A DNA stretch of 64,000 nucleotides from Oceanispirochaeta sp. M1 (GCF_003346715.1 NZ_QQPQ01000014.1:1-64000), one strand, 5' to 3'. Counted from the stretch's first letter, positions 8,873 through 16,904 are shown. Notes: a model not told the origin generated them from the letters alone. Program-made: numbers and translations.

Positions 8873-9322
8873 ATGCATAAAACAAAAACAGATGATCTAA
8901 GCAGTAATGCTCTGTCGATTATTTTCAGCAATCTGGCAAAGGCATCAGAAAAACAGCAGAAGTATGAACTTCAGACCGCTTATTCGGGACTCACAGATGA
9001 GTATAGAGAAAGTAAAAATGGGGCTGATCTTGCATCAATAAAAGAGGATCTGGCAAAAACTCTGGCAGAGGATTATCCAGATGTTCAGGCAGAGGCAAAA
9101 GCTCTTAATGACCGTGGTGTACAAAGAGCTTTAGTATGGGGACAGAAAGTGACAACCATACAGAAGAGTCTGATTGATCGTTATCTGTCCAAAGGGGAAG
9201 CCCTGACAGAGGGTAAGGATATTTATATATGTGAGGCCTGCGGATTTATCTATCTGGGCATAGATATACCAGCACTCTGTCCGGTCTGCAAGGCTCCGCC
9301 ATCCCGGTTTTCAAAGATTTAG
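8873..9322 (+). CDS. Small protein with C-terminal rubredoxin-like domain (rubrerythrin-like)
   Basis: About 149 residues. The last 35 form a rubredoxin-type iron knuckle pair, CEAC and CPVC, as in the C-terminal part of rubrerythrins. The N-terminal part is helical and charged but lacks the ExxH pairs that build a rubrerythrin di-iron centre, so it is probably not a peroxidase of the classical kind; electron transfer is more likely. ATG 8873 is chosen because AGAGG sits 7 nt upstream; an in-frame GTG at 8867 is less likely. The ferredoxin gene follows and is probably co-transcribed. The neighbouring divergent PAS kinase may regulate both. Confidence 0.8.
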   Translation: MHKTKTDDLSSNALSIIFSNLAKASEKQQKYELQTAYSGLTDEYRESKNGADLASIKEDLAKTLAEDYPDVQAEAKALNDRGVQRALVWGQKVTTIQKSLIDRYLSKGEALTEGKDIYICEACGFIYLGIDIPALCPVCKAPPSRFSKI

Positions 9323-9348
9323 TGTCCCAGTCATATAAGGAAAAAAAA

Positions 9349-9789
9349 ATGTATGCATCAAGAAATATAAGCTTATGTACCAAGGACTGTCTCTGTCTCT
9401 TTATCTGTCCCACTGGGGCCACGGATACAGAAAATGGTCAGATTGATAAAACACAATGCATTGACGGCTGCCGTATGTGTGTAGATGCCTGTCCGTCTCA
9501 TGCTATTTCTCTTGTTTTTGAGGAGTACCCTGAACCAAAAGCTAAAGATACACAGCTTGTGGGTTCCATGCTCTCTTTTCTGGAGAAGAAGAGTTCTCTG
9601 GAAGCTCTTGCCGCCGGGCTTGCCGAAAGCAGCTCAGATCCGGGTGCTCAGAAACTGGCAAAGGCTCTTCAGCGTTCTTTCCGTATTCTGGGTGAGGACT
9701 GTGCAAGAGAGGGCGGATTTATGCTGCCTCAGTGTAATCCGGTTCGTGATCTGAAAAAGGATCTGGATATTATTGATATTGAAGAATAA
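9349..9789 (+). CDS. Two-cluster [4Fe-4S] ferredoxin-domain protein
   Basis: About 146 residues. The first cysteine set is C-x3-C-x-C-x3-CP, slightly irregular because C-x2-C would be usual, and the second is C-x3-C-x2-C-x3-CP (CIDGCRMCVDACP). The remaining C-terminal 90 residues are helical and unrecognised. It probably carries electrons to or from the rubredoxin-like protein encoded just before it. ATG 9349 has AAGGA about 7 nt upstream; a GTG at 9322 overlapping the previous stop is the alternative. It ends 12 bp from the convergent diguanylate cyclase gene. Confidence 0.8.
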   Translation: MYASRNISLCTKDCLCLFICPTGATDTENGQIDKTQCIDGCRMCVDACPSHAISLVFEEYPEPKAKDTQLVGSMLSFLEKKSSLEALAAGLAESSSDPGAQKLAKALQRSFRILGEDCAREGGFMLPQCNPVRDLKKDLDIIDIEE

Positions 9790-9801
9790 TTCAGTAAAGA
9801 A

Positions 9802-11373
9802 TCAAGAGTGCAGCAACATTATCTCAGACCAGAGAACCGATCGGTTTCGACCGGTTTCTTTGGCTTCATATAGAGCAGAGTCTGCATTCTGAAGTAGTAC
9901 TTCTGTATTCAATCCAGTAATGTCTGGAGTTGAGTGTACACCAAAGCTGGCGGTTACTTTTATTTTATCACCGCCGATATCAATCACCAGTCTTTCAATG
10001 GATGTCCTGAGACGCTCGGCAATGGAATAAGTCTCTGCTCCGTTAGACTGAGGACAAATAATACAGAACTCCTCCCCGCCATATCTACCTGAGATTTCGC
10101 TTGTACGAAGATTCTCTCTGATACAGGCCGCAACACTTATGAGTACTTTATCACCTGCAAGATGACCATATCTGTCATTCACAAGTTTGAAATAATCGAG
10201 ATCAAGAATGATGATTCCTATGTCAGTGGCATTTCGCTGTGCAATCTCAATTTCCCGGTTCGCCAGGTTTATCAGTTGACGCCTATTGAACATTGATGTC
10301 AATTCATCATATATCGCCTGCCGCTCCAACTCATTCATCAATTTAACAACTTCGGTGTTTTCGTTGATTAAAAAGGCGTAACCGTGTATTTCCTCGTTTC
10401 TGTTGAGGACGTGGGATACTGTGAACTTATAGGATTTATTATTCCAGTCAAAATGATGTGTTCTTTTATGAATATCAATATCATCAAAGATAGTTTTTGA
10501 CATTATAAATTGTGAAAACTCTGATTTACAGCAGAAAGGGAATCCTATTTTCAAGTCACTGAGAAGTTCACTTTTTTTCCCTGCGTTGTTTATATCCTGT
10601 ACATTTTTATCCTTATCCAGGATGAGGAGAATATCATGAATACTGTCAACAGCCATCCAACGGGCAGCACGGACAAGATCCAGCATCTGAAATCTGAACA
10701 GAGCAATACTGAGAAGAATCCCCATTAAAAGCATCACAAAAGGCTGCAGATCCAGATAGGAGTTAACCGATCGTTCCGGCTGTAGTATGGCGTTGACTGT
10801 GGGCATTACGCTGGCGATAAATATCAGAATAGCCTGTTTCTGAACAGTCCCTCTGGTTCTCAGCAGGTACACCAGAAGCAATATCTCTGCTGCCAGTGAT
10901 GTCCCTATAAGATAAATTTGCTGAACCGCATACCAGCTCCCACCCTCATATCTGATGAGAGGGAAATGATCGCCCTCTACCAGATAATAACTTCGATAAA
11001 GAAGTGTGTGAGAATCTATGGTCAGACCTAAGGCCGCAATAATTACAGGGATGATAAAAAGGAGGAAATAGTAAATACTTTTAATTGGTTTCTGTCTGAT
11101 AAAGCGCAGTACAAACAGTAGAAATATGGGAGCCGTAAAAGTGGTCCATAAAAATTGGAAGCGTATAAAATTAAGAATCCGTTCAATTGTGACAGCATTG
11201 ATTTCGAAGGCATATCCAAGGCTGTACATAGCAATGGTAAACATGAAAATACTAAACTCAATTGCTCCCGATACCTGTCTTCGAAAGAAAGAATATGCAG
11301 ACAAATATAACGCAAGTACAGAAGAGGAGATGATTAGGATTGCCCAGAGAACAGATATTTCAGTAAAAAACAA
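9802..11373 (-). CDS. Diguanylate cyclase with N-terminal 7TM sensor and PAS domain
   Basis: The 523-residue membrane protein begins with about seven hydrophobic helices (residues 5-235) of the type found at the N-terminus of 7TM histidine kinases and cyclases. A PAS-like segment follows at about 240-345, then a GGDEF domain whose active motif is GGEEF (in GRYGGEEFCI), so it should make c-di-GMP. The product-inhibition site upstream reads RTSE and not RxxD, so feedback inhibition may be weak. It is convergent with the ferredoxin gene. No receptor protein for c-di-GMP is seen in the window. Confidence 0.92.
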   Translation of the reverse strand: MFFTEISVLWAILIISSSVLALYLSAYSFFRRQVSGAIEFSIFMFTIAMYSLGYAFEINAVTIERILNFIRFQFLWTTFTAPIFLLFVLRFIRQKPIKSIYYFLLFIIPVIIAALGLTIDSHTLLYRSYYLVEGDHFPLIRYEGGSWYAVQQIYLIGTSLAAEILLLVYLLRTRGTVQKQAILIFIASVMPTVNAILQPERSVNSYLDLQPFVMLLMGILLSIALFRFQMLDLVRAARWMAVDSIHDILLILDKDKNVQDINNAGKKSELLSDLKIGFPFCCKSEFSQFIMSKTIFDDIDIHKRTHHFDWNNKSYKFTVSHVLNRNEEIHGYAFLINENTEVVKLMNELERQAIYDELTSMFNRRQLINLANREIEIAQRNATDIGIIILDLDYFKLVNDRYGHLAGDKVLISVAACIRENLRTSEISGRYGGEEFCIICPQSNGAETYSIAERLRTSIERLVIDIGGDKIKVTASFGVHSTPDITGLNTEVLLQNADSALYEAKETGRNRSVLWSEIMLLHS

Positions 11374-11483
11374 AAGCCCTCTCTTTTATGAATTTTTTCG
11401 AATCAGCATCGACGTACAAATTGTAACCCATTAGGAAACGGTTGTTAATCCTTTTTTTTGGTCAGAAGTGAATTTATATTATT

Positions 11484-11503
11484 TATAGTAGAATTATACT
11501 ATA
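11484..11503. promoter_or_regulatory. Inverted repeat TATAGTA-N6-TACTATA
   Basis: Perfect 7-bp arms surround a 6-bp centre in the 380-bp gap between the cyclase and padR. A TATACT box (11495-11500) lies within it. It may be an operator or promoter for the short transcribed unit proposed at 11525-11675. Confidence 0.3.
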
Positions 11504-11524
11504 CACCTTTTTAAGTAGATCCAT

Positions 11525-11620
11525 ATAAAGATTTTAACTATATTCATTTTTCTTTTTGCCGTGTTTATTGTTTTTGCTCAGAAAAATAAAACTGCTGAGG
11601 CTGCTCCTGCCGTCAGCTGA
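11525..11620 (+). other. Possible very small secreted peptide gene without ATG start
   Basis: An open frame encodes about 31 residues with a lysine, a continuous hydrophobic run and VFA-QKNK, which looks exactly like a signal peptide with a cleavage site followed by a 13-residue mature tail. The frame is closed upstream by TAG at 11519-11521 and offers only ATA or ATT near the beginning, or GTG at 11561 inside the hydrophobic run. A strong terminator follows 26 bp downstream. Either a rare start is used, the gene has lost its ATG, or the region is a small RNA. I do not recognise the peptide. Confidence 0.28.
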
Positions 11621-11645
11621 GTCTTGAGCTTGTGTGTTTAATTTG

Positions 11646-11675
11646 CCGGAGGCCTTCAGGGGCTTCCGGATTTTT
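11646..11675 (+). terminator. Intrinsic terminator before padR
   Basis: CCGGAGGCC (11646-11654) pairs with GGCTTCCGG (11661-11669) with one G-U pair, followed by ATTTTT. It is oriented to end a short plus-strand transcript lying between about 11500 and 11675, where no conventional gene is visible. Confidence 0.7.
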
Positions 11676-11723
11676 CATTTATAAAATTGGTATTAATTTC
11701 GAAAATCGGCCTTTTTGAATTTG

Positions 11724-11750
11724 ACAATACTGTGCATGACACAGTATTGT
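11724..11750. promoter_or_regulatory. padR operator overlapping its promoter
   Basis: ACAATACTGTG-CATGA-CACAGTATTGT is a perfect inverted repeat with 11-bp arms and a 5-bp centre. A TTGACA -35 box is at 11721-11726 and a TATTGT -10-like box at 11745-11750, so the repeat fills the promoter spacer. PadR repressors commonly bind TACTGT...ACAGTA-type sites, so autoregulation is likely. Transcription would start close to the ATG at 11757. Confidence 0.75.
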
Positions 11751-11756
11751 GTAGGT

Positions 11757-12092
11757 ATGAATACCGTTAGCAACGCATTACAGGGTCGATTTAAACAGGA
11801 TATGAAGAGAGGAGTACTCTCTTTAGCCGTTATGAGCCGTCTGGGAGAGGAGCATTACGGATATTCCCTTATCCGTGAGCTTGAGGCAGAAGGTTTTTCC
11901 CTCTCTCAGGATACCCTCTATCCTCTGCTGCGCCGCTGGGAAGACCAGGGCATTGTGGAGAGTGAATGGAAGATGGAGGAGTCCCGCCCCCGGCGCTACT
12001 ATAAGCTCAGTTCGAAGGGATTCGAGCTGTATGAAACCCTGAAGCTTGAATGGAGAGGTCTCGATTCAACCATAAGGAGTTTGATCAAATGA
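11757..12092 (+). CDS. PadR-family transcriptional repressor
   Basis: A 111-residue winged-helix protein with the PadR signature: GVLSLAVMSRL, HYGYSLIRELE, SQDTLYPLLRRWEDQGIVES and RPRRYYKLSSKG. It lacks the long C-terminal helix of class 1 PadR, as in the short PadR-s2 type. ATG 11757 is preferred over an in-frame ATG at 11715, because the promoter and operator at 11721-11750 would otherwise lie inside the coding region. No clear Shine-Dalgarno precedes it and transcription may begin at or near the ATG. It overlaps the next gene by 4 bp, so it likely controls its own operon and the membrane protein. Confidence 0.92.
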   Translation: MNTVSNALQGRFKQDMKRGVLSLAVMSRLGEEHYGYSLIRELEAEGFSLSQDTLYPLLRRWEDQGIVESEWKMEESRPRRYYKLSSKGFELYETLKLEWRGLDSTIRSLIK

Positions 12093-13093
12093 CTATGACT
12101 GCAAAGGCCGAAGCATGGCTGTACCGTTACGAAAGAGTTCTGTCCCGCCACCTCCCCCTGAAAGGGAGACAGGATATTCAGAAAGAATTTCATTCCAATC
12201 TACTGGATGAACTTGAAGATCGTTATGAGGGCGGTGAAGTGGATGAGGAGTTGATGAAGGAATACCTTCAGTCCTTAGGTGCTCCCCGCTGCAAGGCTGC
12301 AAGCTACAAGTCTGAACCCTTTCTTTTCAATCCCGGGCTGTATCCCTTTTTCAAGATGGTCAGCAGCATTGTTCTTCTGGTTCTGGTTCTGGTCCTTGTC
12401 GTGACCAATGCAATAGATCTCGGAATGAACGGGGTCTCCTTTATGGCTGTCCTGAAAGTATTCGGGGAGTTATTCAGCGCTCTGACTTCCGCCCTTGGAT
12501 CTCTTCTTATTGTCTTTTTTATTATAGGGCACTGTGTTCCCGATGAAAAATGGACGGATCCTCTGGATGAAGAGAGCTGGACCGTAGATCTCCTTCCGGA
12601 GAAGGAGTTTCCCGTTCAGATAAAACTTGCTGACCATATTGTTGAGATTGTAATGACGCTTATCGCTATAGTCCTTTTCACTTTTTTCAGGGATATCATC
12701 GGCATTCATATTTTCAGTGACGGAACCCACCGTTTTATTCCTGTTCTGGCTGAGGCCTTCTGGAGTCTGGTTCCACTTATGATGATTCGCTGGTTTCTGG
12801 GACTTATTTTTAATGGATTGATGGTTTGGAAGAGGAGCTGGTCTCTTCCTCTCAGACTTAGTGATCTACTGCTGCGGGCCTATTCCCTGGCAGTGACTAT
12901 TCTTTTGTTTAAGATAGGGTTTGCCAATCTCTTCCTTATAGACGAACTTCAGGCGCAGGGATGGGATAAGATTGTGGGTGTATTCAGGGTTCTTTTCCCG
13001 ATTCTCATGATCCTGGCAATATTCGGTACGGTAGTAGAGATTATTCAGAAGGTGGTTGCCCTCTATCAGGAACCAATAGAGAAGAAGGACTGA
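12089..13093 (+). CDS. HAAS-type membrane protein partner of PadR
   Basis: A 334-residue protein. An N-terminal soluble helical segment (YRYERVLSRHLPLKGRQDIQKEF...LGAPRC, about residues 8-70) resembles the HAAS-like domain found beside PadR regulators. It is followed by five to six membrane helices. ATG 12089 overlaps the padR stop (ATGA) and has AAGGAG at 12074-12079, 9 nt upstream. PadR-HAAS gene pairs are widespread; their effector role at the envelope is poorly defined. No transporter ATPase is adjacent. Confidence 0.7.
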   Translation: MTMTAKAEAWLYRYERVLSRHLPLKGRQDIQKEFHSNLLDELEDRYEGGEVDEELMKEYLQSLGAPRCKAASYKSEPFLFNPGLYPFFKMVSSIVLLVLVLVLVVTNAIDLGMNGVSFMAVLKVFGELFSALTSALGSLLIVFFIIGHCVPDEKWTDPLDEESWTVDLLPEKEFPVQIKLADHIVEIVMTLIAIVLFTFFRDIIGIHIFSDGTHRFIPVLAEAFWSLVPLMMIRWFLGLIFNGLMVWKRSWSLPLRLSDLLLRAYSLAVTILLFKIGFANLFLIDELQAQGWDKIVGVFRVLFPILMILAIFGTVVEIIQKVVALYQEPIEKKD

Positions 13094-13096
13094 ATT

Positions 13097-13183
13097 ATGG
13101 AGAGGCTCAGAGGAGAGTATAGAATCACAGACAGCCAGGGTGAGATGAATATGGATGTCAGTACTGTAATTCCAGGAGACTGA
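13097..13183 (+). CDS. 28-residue small ORF following the HAAS gene
   Basis: ATG at 13097 follows the previous stop by 3 nt and has AAGGA at 13084-13088 with 8-nt spacing. The peptide starts MERLRGEYRITDSQGEM and ends PGD. It could be a real small protein of the padR operon or the leftover start of a third gene, since PadR-HAAS operons often carry a further (DUF4097-like) gene. I do not recognise it. Confidence 0.35.
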   Translation: MERLRGEYRITDSQGEMNMDVSTVIPGD

Positions 13184-13200
13184 GACAAAATTAATATATT

Positions 13201-13219
13201 CATGATTAAATTAATCATG
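13201..13219. promoter_or_regulatory. Palindrome upstream of the sugar ABC operon
   Basis: CATGATTAA-A-TTAATCATG has perfect 9-bp arms around one base. It lies 128 bp upstream of the binding-protein gene and just after the padR operon, so it could be an operator or activator site of the ABC operon. It has no T-tract typical of a terminator. Confidence 0.4.
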
Positions 13220-13307
13220 GAATGAAAGAATTGCCTGACACAAGGATTTATCTGTAATATCTTCCACATTTTTGTAATTTTTTGATCCTCCTCAATCCTT
13301 TCAATCA

Positions 13308-13339
13308 CCCTTTATGATGAATTAACTAATCGTAAAGGG
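13308..13339 (+). promoter_or_regulatory. Hairpin that can mask the binding-protein ribosome site
   Basis: CCCTTTA (13308-13314) can pair perfectly with TAAAGGG (13333-13339), and the second arm is the AAAGGGAG Shine-Dalgarno region of the gene starting at 13347. The 18-nt loop is long, so this may be weak or coincidental. Confidence 0.3.
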
Positions 13340-13346
13340 AGTTCTT

Positions 13347-14336
13347 ATGAGAAAATTATTACCTGTTCTATTACTGCTGGCTGTCATCTTTTCAGGATGT
13401 CAAAAGGCTGAATCTACATCTGCAGCCGAATCTTCAGCTGAGTCCGTTTCTACTGCCGATCAGCTTTATATTGAAGTATCTGCTTTGGGAAATCTTGACT
13501 ATTTCTATGACCATAAAATGGGAATGAAAATGGTGGGAGAAGAGCTGGGTGTCCGTACTGAATATATCGGACCTGCAGAATACGATATGAATGCCATGGT
13601 TGCTGCATTTGAATCCGCAATTGCAAAAAAACCTAATGGTATTGTTGTGGTCGGTTTTGAACCTGCATTGAATTCGATTGTAAACAAAGCTATTGCAGAA
13701 GGTATCCCTGTTGTTACAGTTGATGCTGACCTGCCCGATTCTGACAGACTCGCTTTTATCGGTACCGGAAACTTCGGCGCCGGAAAACAGGGTGGCGACA
13801 AGATGGCGGAAATGATTGGTGAGAAAGGTAAAGTTGCAATCATGCTGAAACCCGGTCAGTCAAACCTGGAAGAAAGAGTTGCCGGATATAAGGCTGCCTT
13901 TGACTCTTACCCCGGAATTGAACTTGTACAGCTTGTAGATACACAGAGTGACCCTGTTATTGCTGCTCAGGCGGCTTCTGCTCTTCTTCAAAAATATCCT
14001 GACCTTGCCGGTATTGCCTGTGTTGAAGCTGCAGGAGGTTCAGGTGCAGCCACTGCTATCCGTGAAGCAGGTAAAGCAGGAGAAGTCAAAATTATTGCCA
14101 TGGACAGAGGAAATGAAGTTCTTGAAGGAATTGCAGAAGGTGTTATCTCTGCAACAGTTGCACAGCAGACAGCTCTGATGCCCTACTATGCAACACAAAT
14201 CCTTTTTAACTTGAATAACAGCAAGGTTGCAATTACAACTGATAACAAGGCTGCCGGAGTCCTCGGTATCCCTGCAGCAGTTGATACTGGAACCATTATC
14301 GTTGATGCATCCAATTACAAATATTTTATGAGATAA
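13347..14336 (+). CDS. Sugar-type ABC transporter substrate-binding lipoprotein
   Basis: A 329-residue periplasmic binding protein of the ribose/galactose (type I, PBP1) fold. A lipoprotein signal ends at a lipobox IFSGC with cysteine about residue 18. Typical segments include DYDMNAMVAAFESAI, VVGFEPALNSIVNKAIAEGIPVVTVDADLPDS and IAMDRGNEVLEGI. It captures the ligand and feeds the importer encoded downstream. Position of the gene with a UROD-family enzyme suggests a methylated or otherwise modified polyol or sugar, but the ligand cannot be read from sequence. A hairpin after the gene probably boosts its expression relative to the other subunits. Confidence 0.93.
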   Translation: MRKLLPVLLLLAVIFSGCQKAESTSAAESSAESVSTADQLYIEVSALGNLDYFYDHKMGMKMVGEELGVRTEYIGPAEYDMNAMVAAFESAIAKKPNGIVVVGFEPALNSIVNKAIAEGIPVVTVDADLPDSDRLAFIGTGNFGAGKQGGDKMAEMIGEKGKVAIMLKPGQSNLEERVAGYKAAFDSYPGIELVQLVDTQSDPVIAAQAASALLQKYPDLAGIACVEAAGGSGAATAIREAGKAGEVKIIAMDRGNEVLEGIAEGVISATVAQQTALMPYYATQILFNLNNSKVAITTDNKAAGVLGIPAAVDTGTIIVDASNYKYFMR

Positions 14337-14370
14337 ACAATTCATTTTAACAGTTGATGTAAAAAAAAGT

Positions 14371-14408
14371 GCAGTCCTGTTGCCTGTTGCGGGAGGACTG
14401 CTTTTTTT
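14371..14408 (+). terminator. Internal terminator/attenuator in the ABC operon
   Basis: GCAGTCCT (14371-14378) and AGGACTGC (14394-14401) form a perfect 8-bp stem with a 15-nt loop, followed directly by seven T. It lies between the binding-protein gene and the ATPase gene, which have no other visible promoter gap. It would give excess binding protein with partial read-through. Confidence 0.85.
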
Positions 14409-14425
14409 GAATTATGGGAGAAATT

Positions 14426-15946
14426 ATGTCTGAATGGATATTGGAAGCACGGGGAATAGAGAAATTTTTCCCTGGTGTTCGTGCTCTTGATGGTGTGGAT
14501 CTTCAAATTCGAGAAGGTGAAGTCCATGCTCTTGTGGGTGAAAACGGGGCAGGGAAGTCCACTCTGATGCTGACTTTAAGCGGAATCTATCAACCCGATG
14601 GCGGAGTGATATATATGGAAGGGGAAAAAGTTCATTTTGCATCCCCTCATGATGCCAACCATAAGGGGATCAGTATTGTCTTTCAGGAATTGAGCCTGAT
14701 CTCCAGTCTCAGTATTGCTGAAAATATATTTGCCAACAGGCAGCCTGTGGGGCGGATGAATATGATTGACTGGGAGACTCTTTACAGTCAGACCACTGAG
14801 CTGCTTGCTCTTTTTGATCTTGAAGAATTACACCCGTCAACCCCTGTTCATGAGCTGTCGGTAGCTAATCAGCAGGTAATCGAGATTATAAAAGCTATTT
14901 CGTTTAATCCAAAGGTTCTTATTCTTGATGAACCTACTTCATCTCTTACGGAGCATGAAGTAAATCAGTTATTTGCCAATATCAGGAAGCTCAAAAAACA
15001 GGGGCTCTCCTTTATCTATATTTCGCACCATCTCAGTGAAATTTTTGAGATAGCCGATCGGGTTTCCATTTTGAGAGATGGAAAATATGTCTGCAGTGAG
15101 GATGTAAAAGATATTGATGAGGAATATCTGGTGACCAATATGGTGGGAAGAGCTATTTCAAATATGTATGGTCATAGAGAAGATCATCAGAAGATAGGTA
15201 ATGACTTGCTTACAGTTGAGAATCTTACCAGGAAAGGTCAGTTTGAAAATGTGAGTTTTAATGTTAAAGCCGGAGAGATTGTTGGAATGGCTGGATTGGT
15301 CGGAGCCGGGCGGACTGAGTTGGGCCGTGCTATTTTCGGAGCGGAACCTGCGGACTCTGGAAACATCAGTCTTGACGGACGTTCCCTTGAAATTCGTAAT
15401 CCAAAGGATGCGATTGTTCATGGAATCGGGTATCTGAGTGAAGACAGGAAATCCCAGGGGCTTATCCTTGATTTCACTGTTACTGAGAATCTTGTGGGGA
15501 ACCACCTTGAAGATTTTTCATCTGCCTACGGTTTCCTAAATGATGGAAAGATCAGGAATTTTGCTCAGGAATGTAAAGATGATTTTGGTATTGCTACACC
15601 TTCTCTGAACCAGAAGGTGGCCAAACTTTCAGGTGGAAACCAGCAGAAGGTTCTAGTTGGTGCCTGGATGGGGATCAAACCCCGTCTTCTGATAGTTGAT
15701 GAACCAACGAGAGGGGTTGATGTAGGTGCTAAGGCTGAAATCTATAGCCTCCTCCGTGACCTGGCGGCTAAGGGTGTCGGGATCTTGATGATCTCTTCCG
15801 ACCTGTCGGAGATCCTTGGGATGAGTGATCGGATTCTGGTTATGCAGACTGGAACTTTGGTGGGAACTATCCCCGGTAATGAAGCTACTGAAGAAAATGT
15901 AATGACCCTCGCTGCAGGGACTGTGCAAGGAGAACGTATAATATGA
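14426..15946 (+). CDS. Sugar ABC importer ATPase with two nucleotide-binding domains (RbsA/MglA type)
   Basis: A 506-residue cytoplasmic ATPase. The first domain has Walker A GENGAGKST, an LSVANQQVIEI signature region and Walker B LILDEPTSS. The second has the degenerate P-loop GLVGAGRTEL typical of this family, the signature LSGGNQQK and Walker B LIVDEPTRG. It powers import through the permease encoded next. ATG 14426 is preferred because GGAG at 14416-14419 precedes it; the ATG at 14414 would place this site inside the gene. It overlaps the permease start by 4 bp. Confidence 0.95.
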   Translation: MSEWILEARGIEKFFPGVRALDGVDLQIREGEVHALVGENGAGKSTLMLTLSGIYQPDGGVIYMEGEKVHFASPHDANHKGISIVFQELSLISSLSIAENIFANRQPVGRMNMIDWETLYSQTTELLALFDLEELHPSTPVHELSVANQQVIEIIKAISFNPKVLILDEPTSSLTEHEVNQLFANIRKLKKQGLSFIYISHHLSEIFEIADRVSILRDGKYVCSEDVKDIDEEYLVTNMVGRAISNMYGHREDHQKIGNDLLTVENLTRKGQFENVSFNVKAGEIVGMAGLVGAGRTELGRAIFGAEPADSGNISLDGRSLEIRNPKDAIVHGIGYLSEDRKSQGLILDFTVTENLVGNHLEDFSSAYGFLNDGKIRNFAQECKDDFGIATPSLNQKVAKLSGGNQQKVLVGAWMGIKPRLLIVDEPTRGVDVGAKAEIYSLLRDLAAKGVGILMISSDLSEILGMSDRILVMQTGTLVGTIPGNEATEENVMTLAAGTVQGERII

Positions 15947-16893
15947 ACTGGTTGAAATCTATGATTAAACAGAGGGAATTCATGATCTTTTTGATTGTGA
16001 CCCTCCTTTTTGTGGTGATGATATTTGCATCCCCTTATTTTTTAAGTACCGGCAATATTCTAGCTGTGCTGCTTGGTTTATCCCTGGAGGCAATTATTGC
16101 TGTAGCTATGGCTCATCTGATGGTGTCAGGCGGGTTTGATATGTCTGTCGGATCTATTGTTGCTTTTACCGGTGCCATCACAGCAATGACGTTGAAAGCT
16201 GGTCTGCCTATTCCTCTGGCTGTAATTATCGGTCTGCTTCTTGGAGCAGCAATCGGCCTCTTTAACGGATTTGTAATTGCAAAAATAGGAATCAATCCCT
16301 TTGTAACTACTCTTTCATCTCTGAGCCTCTTCAGGGGGCTGACTCTTATTGTTACTAGAGGACAGAATATTACAGGTCTTCCCAAGGCTTTTAAAGCTAT
16401 TGGTCAGGCAAAAATAGTTGGTATACAGACTCCTATTATTATTGCAGCTGTACTGATAATTCTGGGAGATGTCTTTTTGAGAAAATCCAGATTTTTCAGG
16501 CAGAGTTATTATATTGGTGGAAATGAAAAATCCGCCCGTCTGTCCGGGATTCCTGTGGATAAAATGAAAATTCTTGCTTATGTACTGACCGGTCTGTTTG
16601 CCGCCATTTCAGGAATTGTTATGACTGCCAGGCTAGGGTCTGCGTCTGTAACAGCCGGTTCCGGGATGGAATTGAGAGTCATTACCGCAGTAATTATCGG
16701 GGGAGCAAGTCTACAGGGTGGAGAAGGATCTGTTCTTGGTGCTTTTCTGGGAACTTTTCTGATGGCTTTGATCACCAATGCACTTACCCTGCTGGGTGTG
16801 GATGTCTATTGGCAGACATTTGTAATCGGGGGAACTCTGCTAACAGCTGTTCTTATCGATACTCTGACAAAAAAATATAAAGCCCTGGGCTAG
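15943..16893 (+). CDS. Sugar ABC importer permease (RbsC type)
   Basis: A 316-residue inner-membrane permease of the BPD_transp_2 family with about 8-10 helices. The segment AVAMAHLMVSGGFDMSVGS and the later GGASLQGGEGSVLGAFLGTFLM are characteristic of RbsC-like proteins. Only one permease gene is present, so it should act as a homodimer. It is coupled to the ATPase gene by a 4-bp overlap and is 11 bp from the UROD-family gene. Confidence 0.95.
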   Translation: MNWLKSMIKQREFMIFLIVTLLFVVMIFASPYFLSTGNILAVLLGLSLEAIIAVAMAHLMVSGGFDMSVGSIVAFTGAITAMTLKAGLPIPLAVIIGLLLGAAIGLFNGFVIAKIGINPFVTTLSSLSLFRGLTLIVTRGQNITGLPKAFKAIGQAKIVGIQTPIIIAAVLIILGDVFLRKSRFFRQSYYIGGNEKSARLSGIPVDKMKILAYVLTGLFAAISGIVMTARLGSASVTAGSGMELRVITAVIIGGASLQGGEGSVLGAFLGTFLMALITNALTLLGVDVYWQTFVIGGTLLTAVLIDTLTKKYKALG

Positions 16894-16904
16894 AGGAAAT
16901 TATT

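Noticed and set aside
9838-9872. Hairpin GAACCGATCGGTTTC as terminator of the ferredoxin operon
   Set aside because: It lies inside the coding end of the diguanylate cyclase and the stem is short and imperfect.
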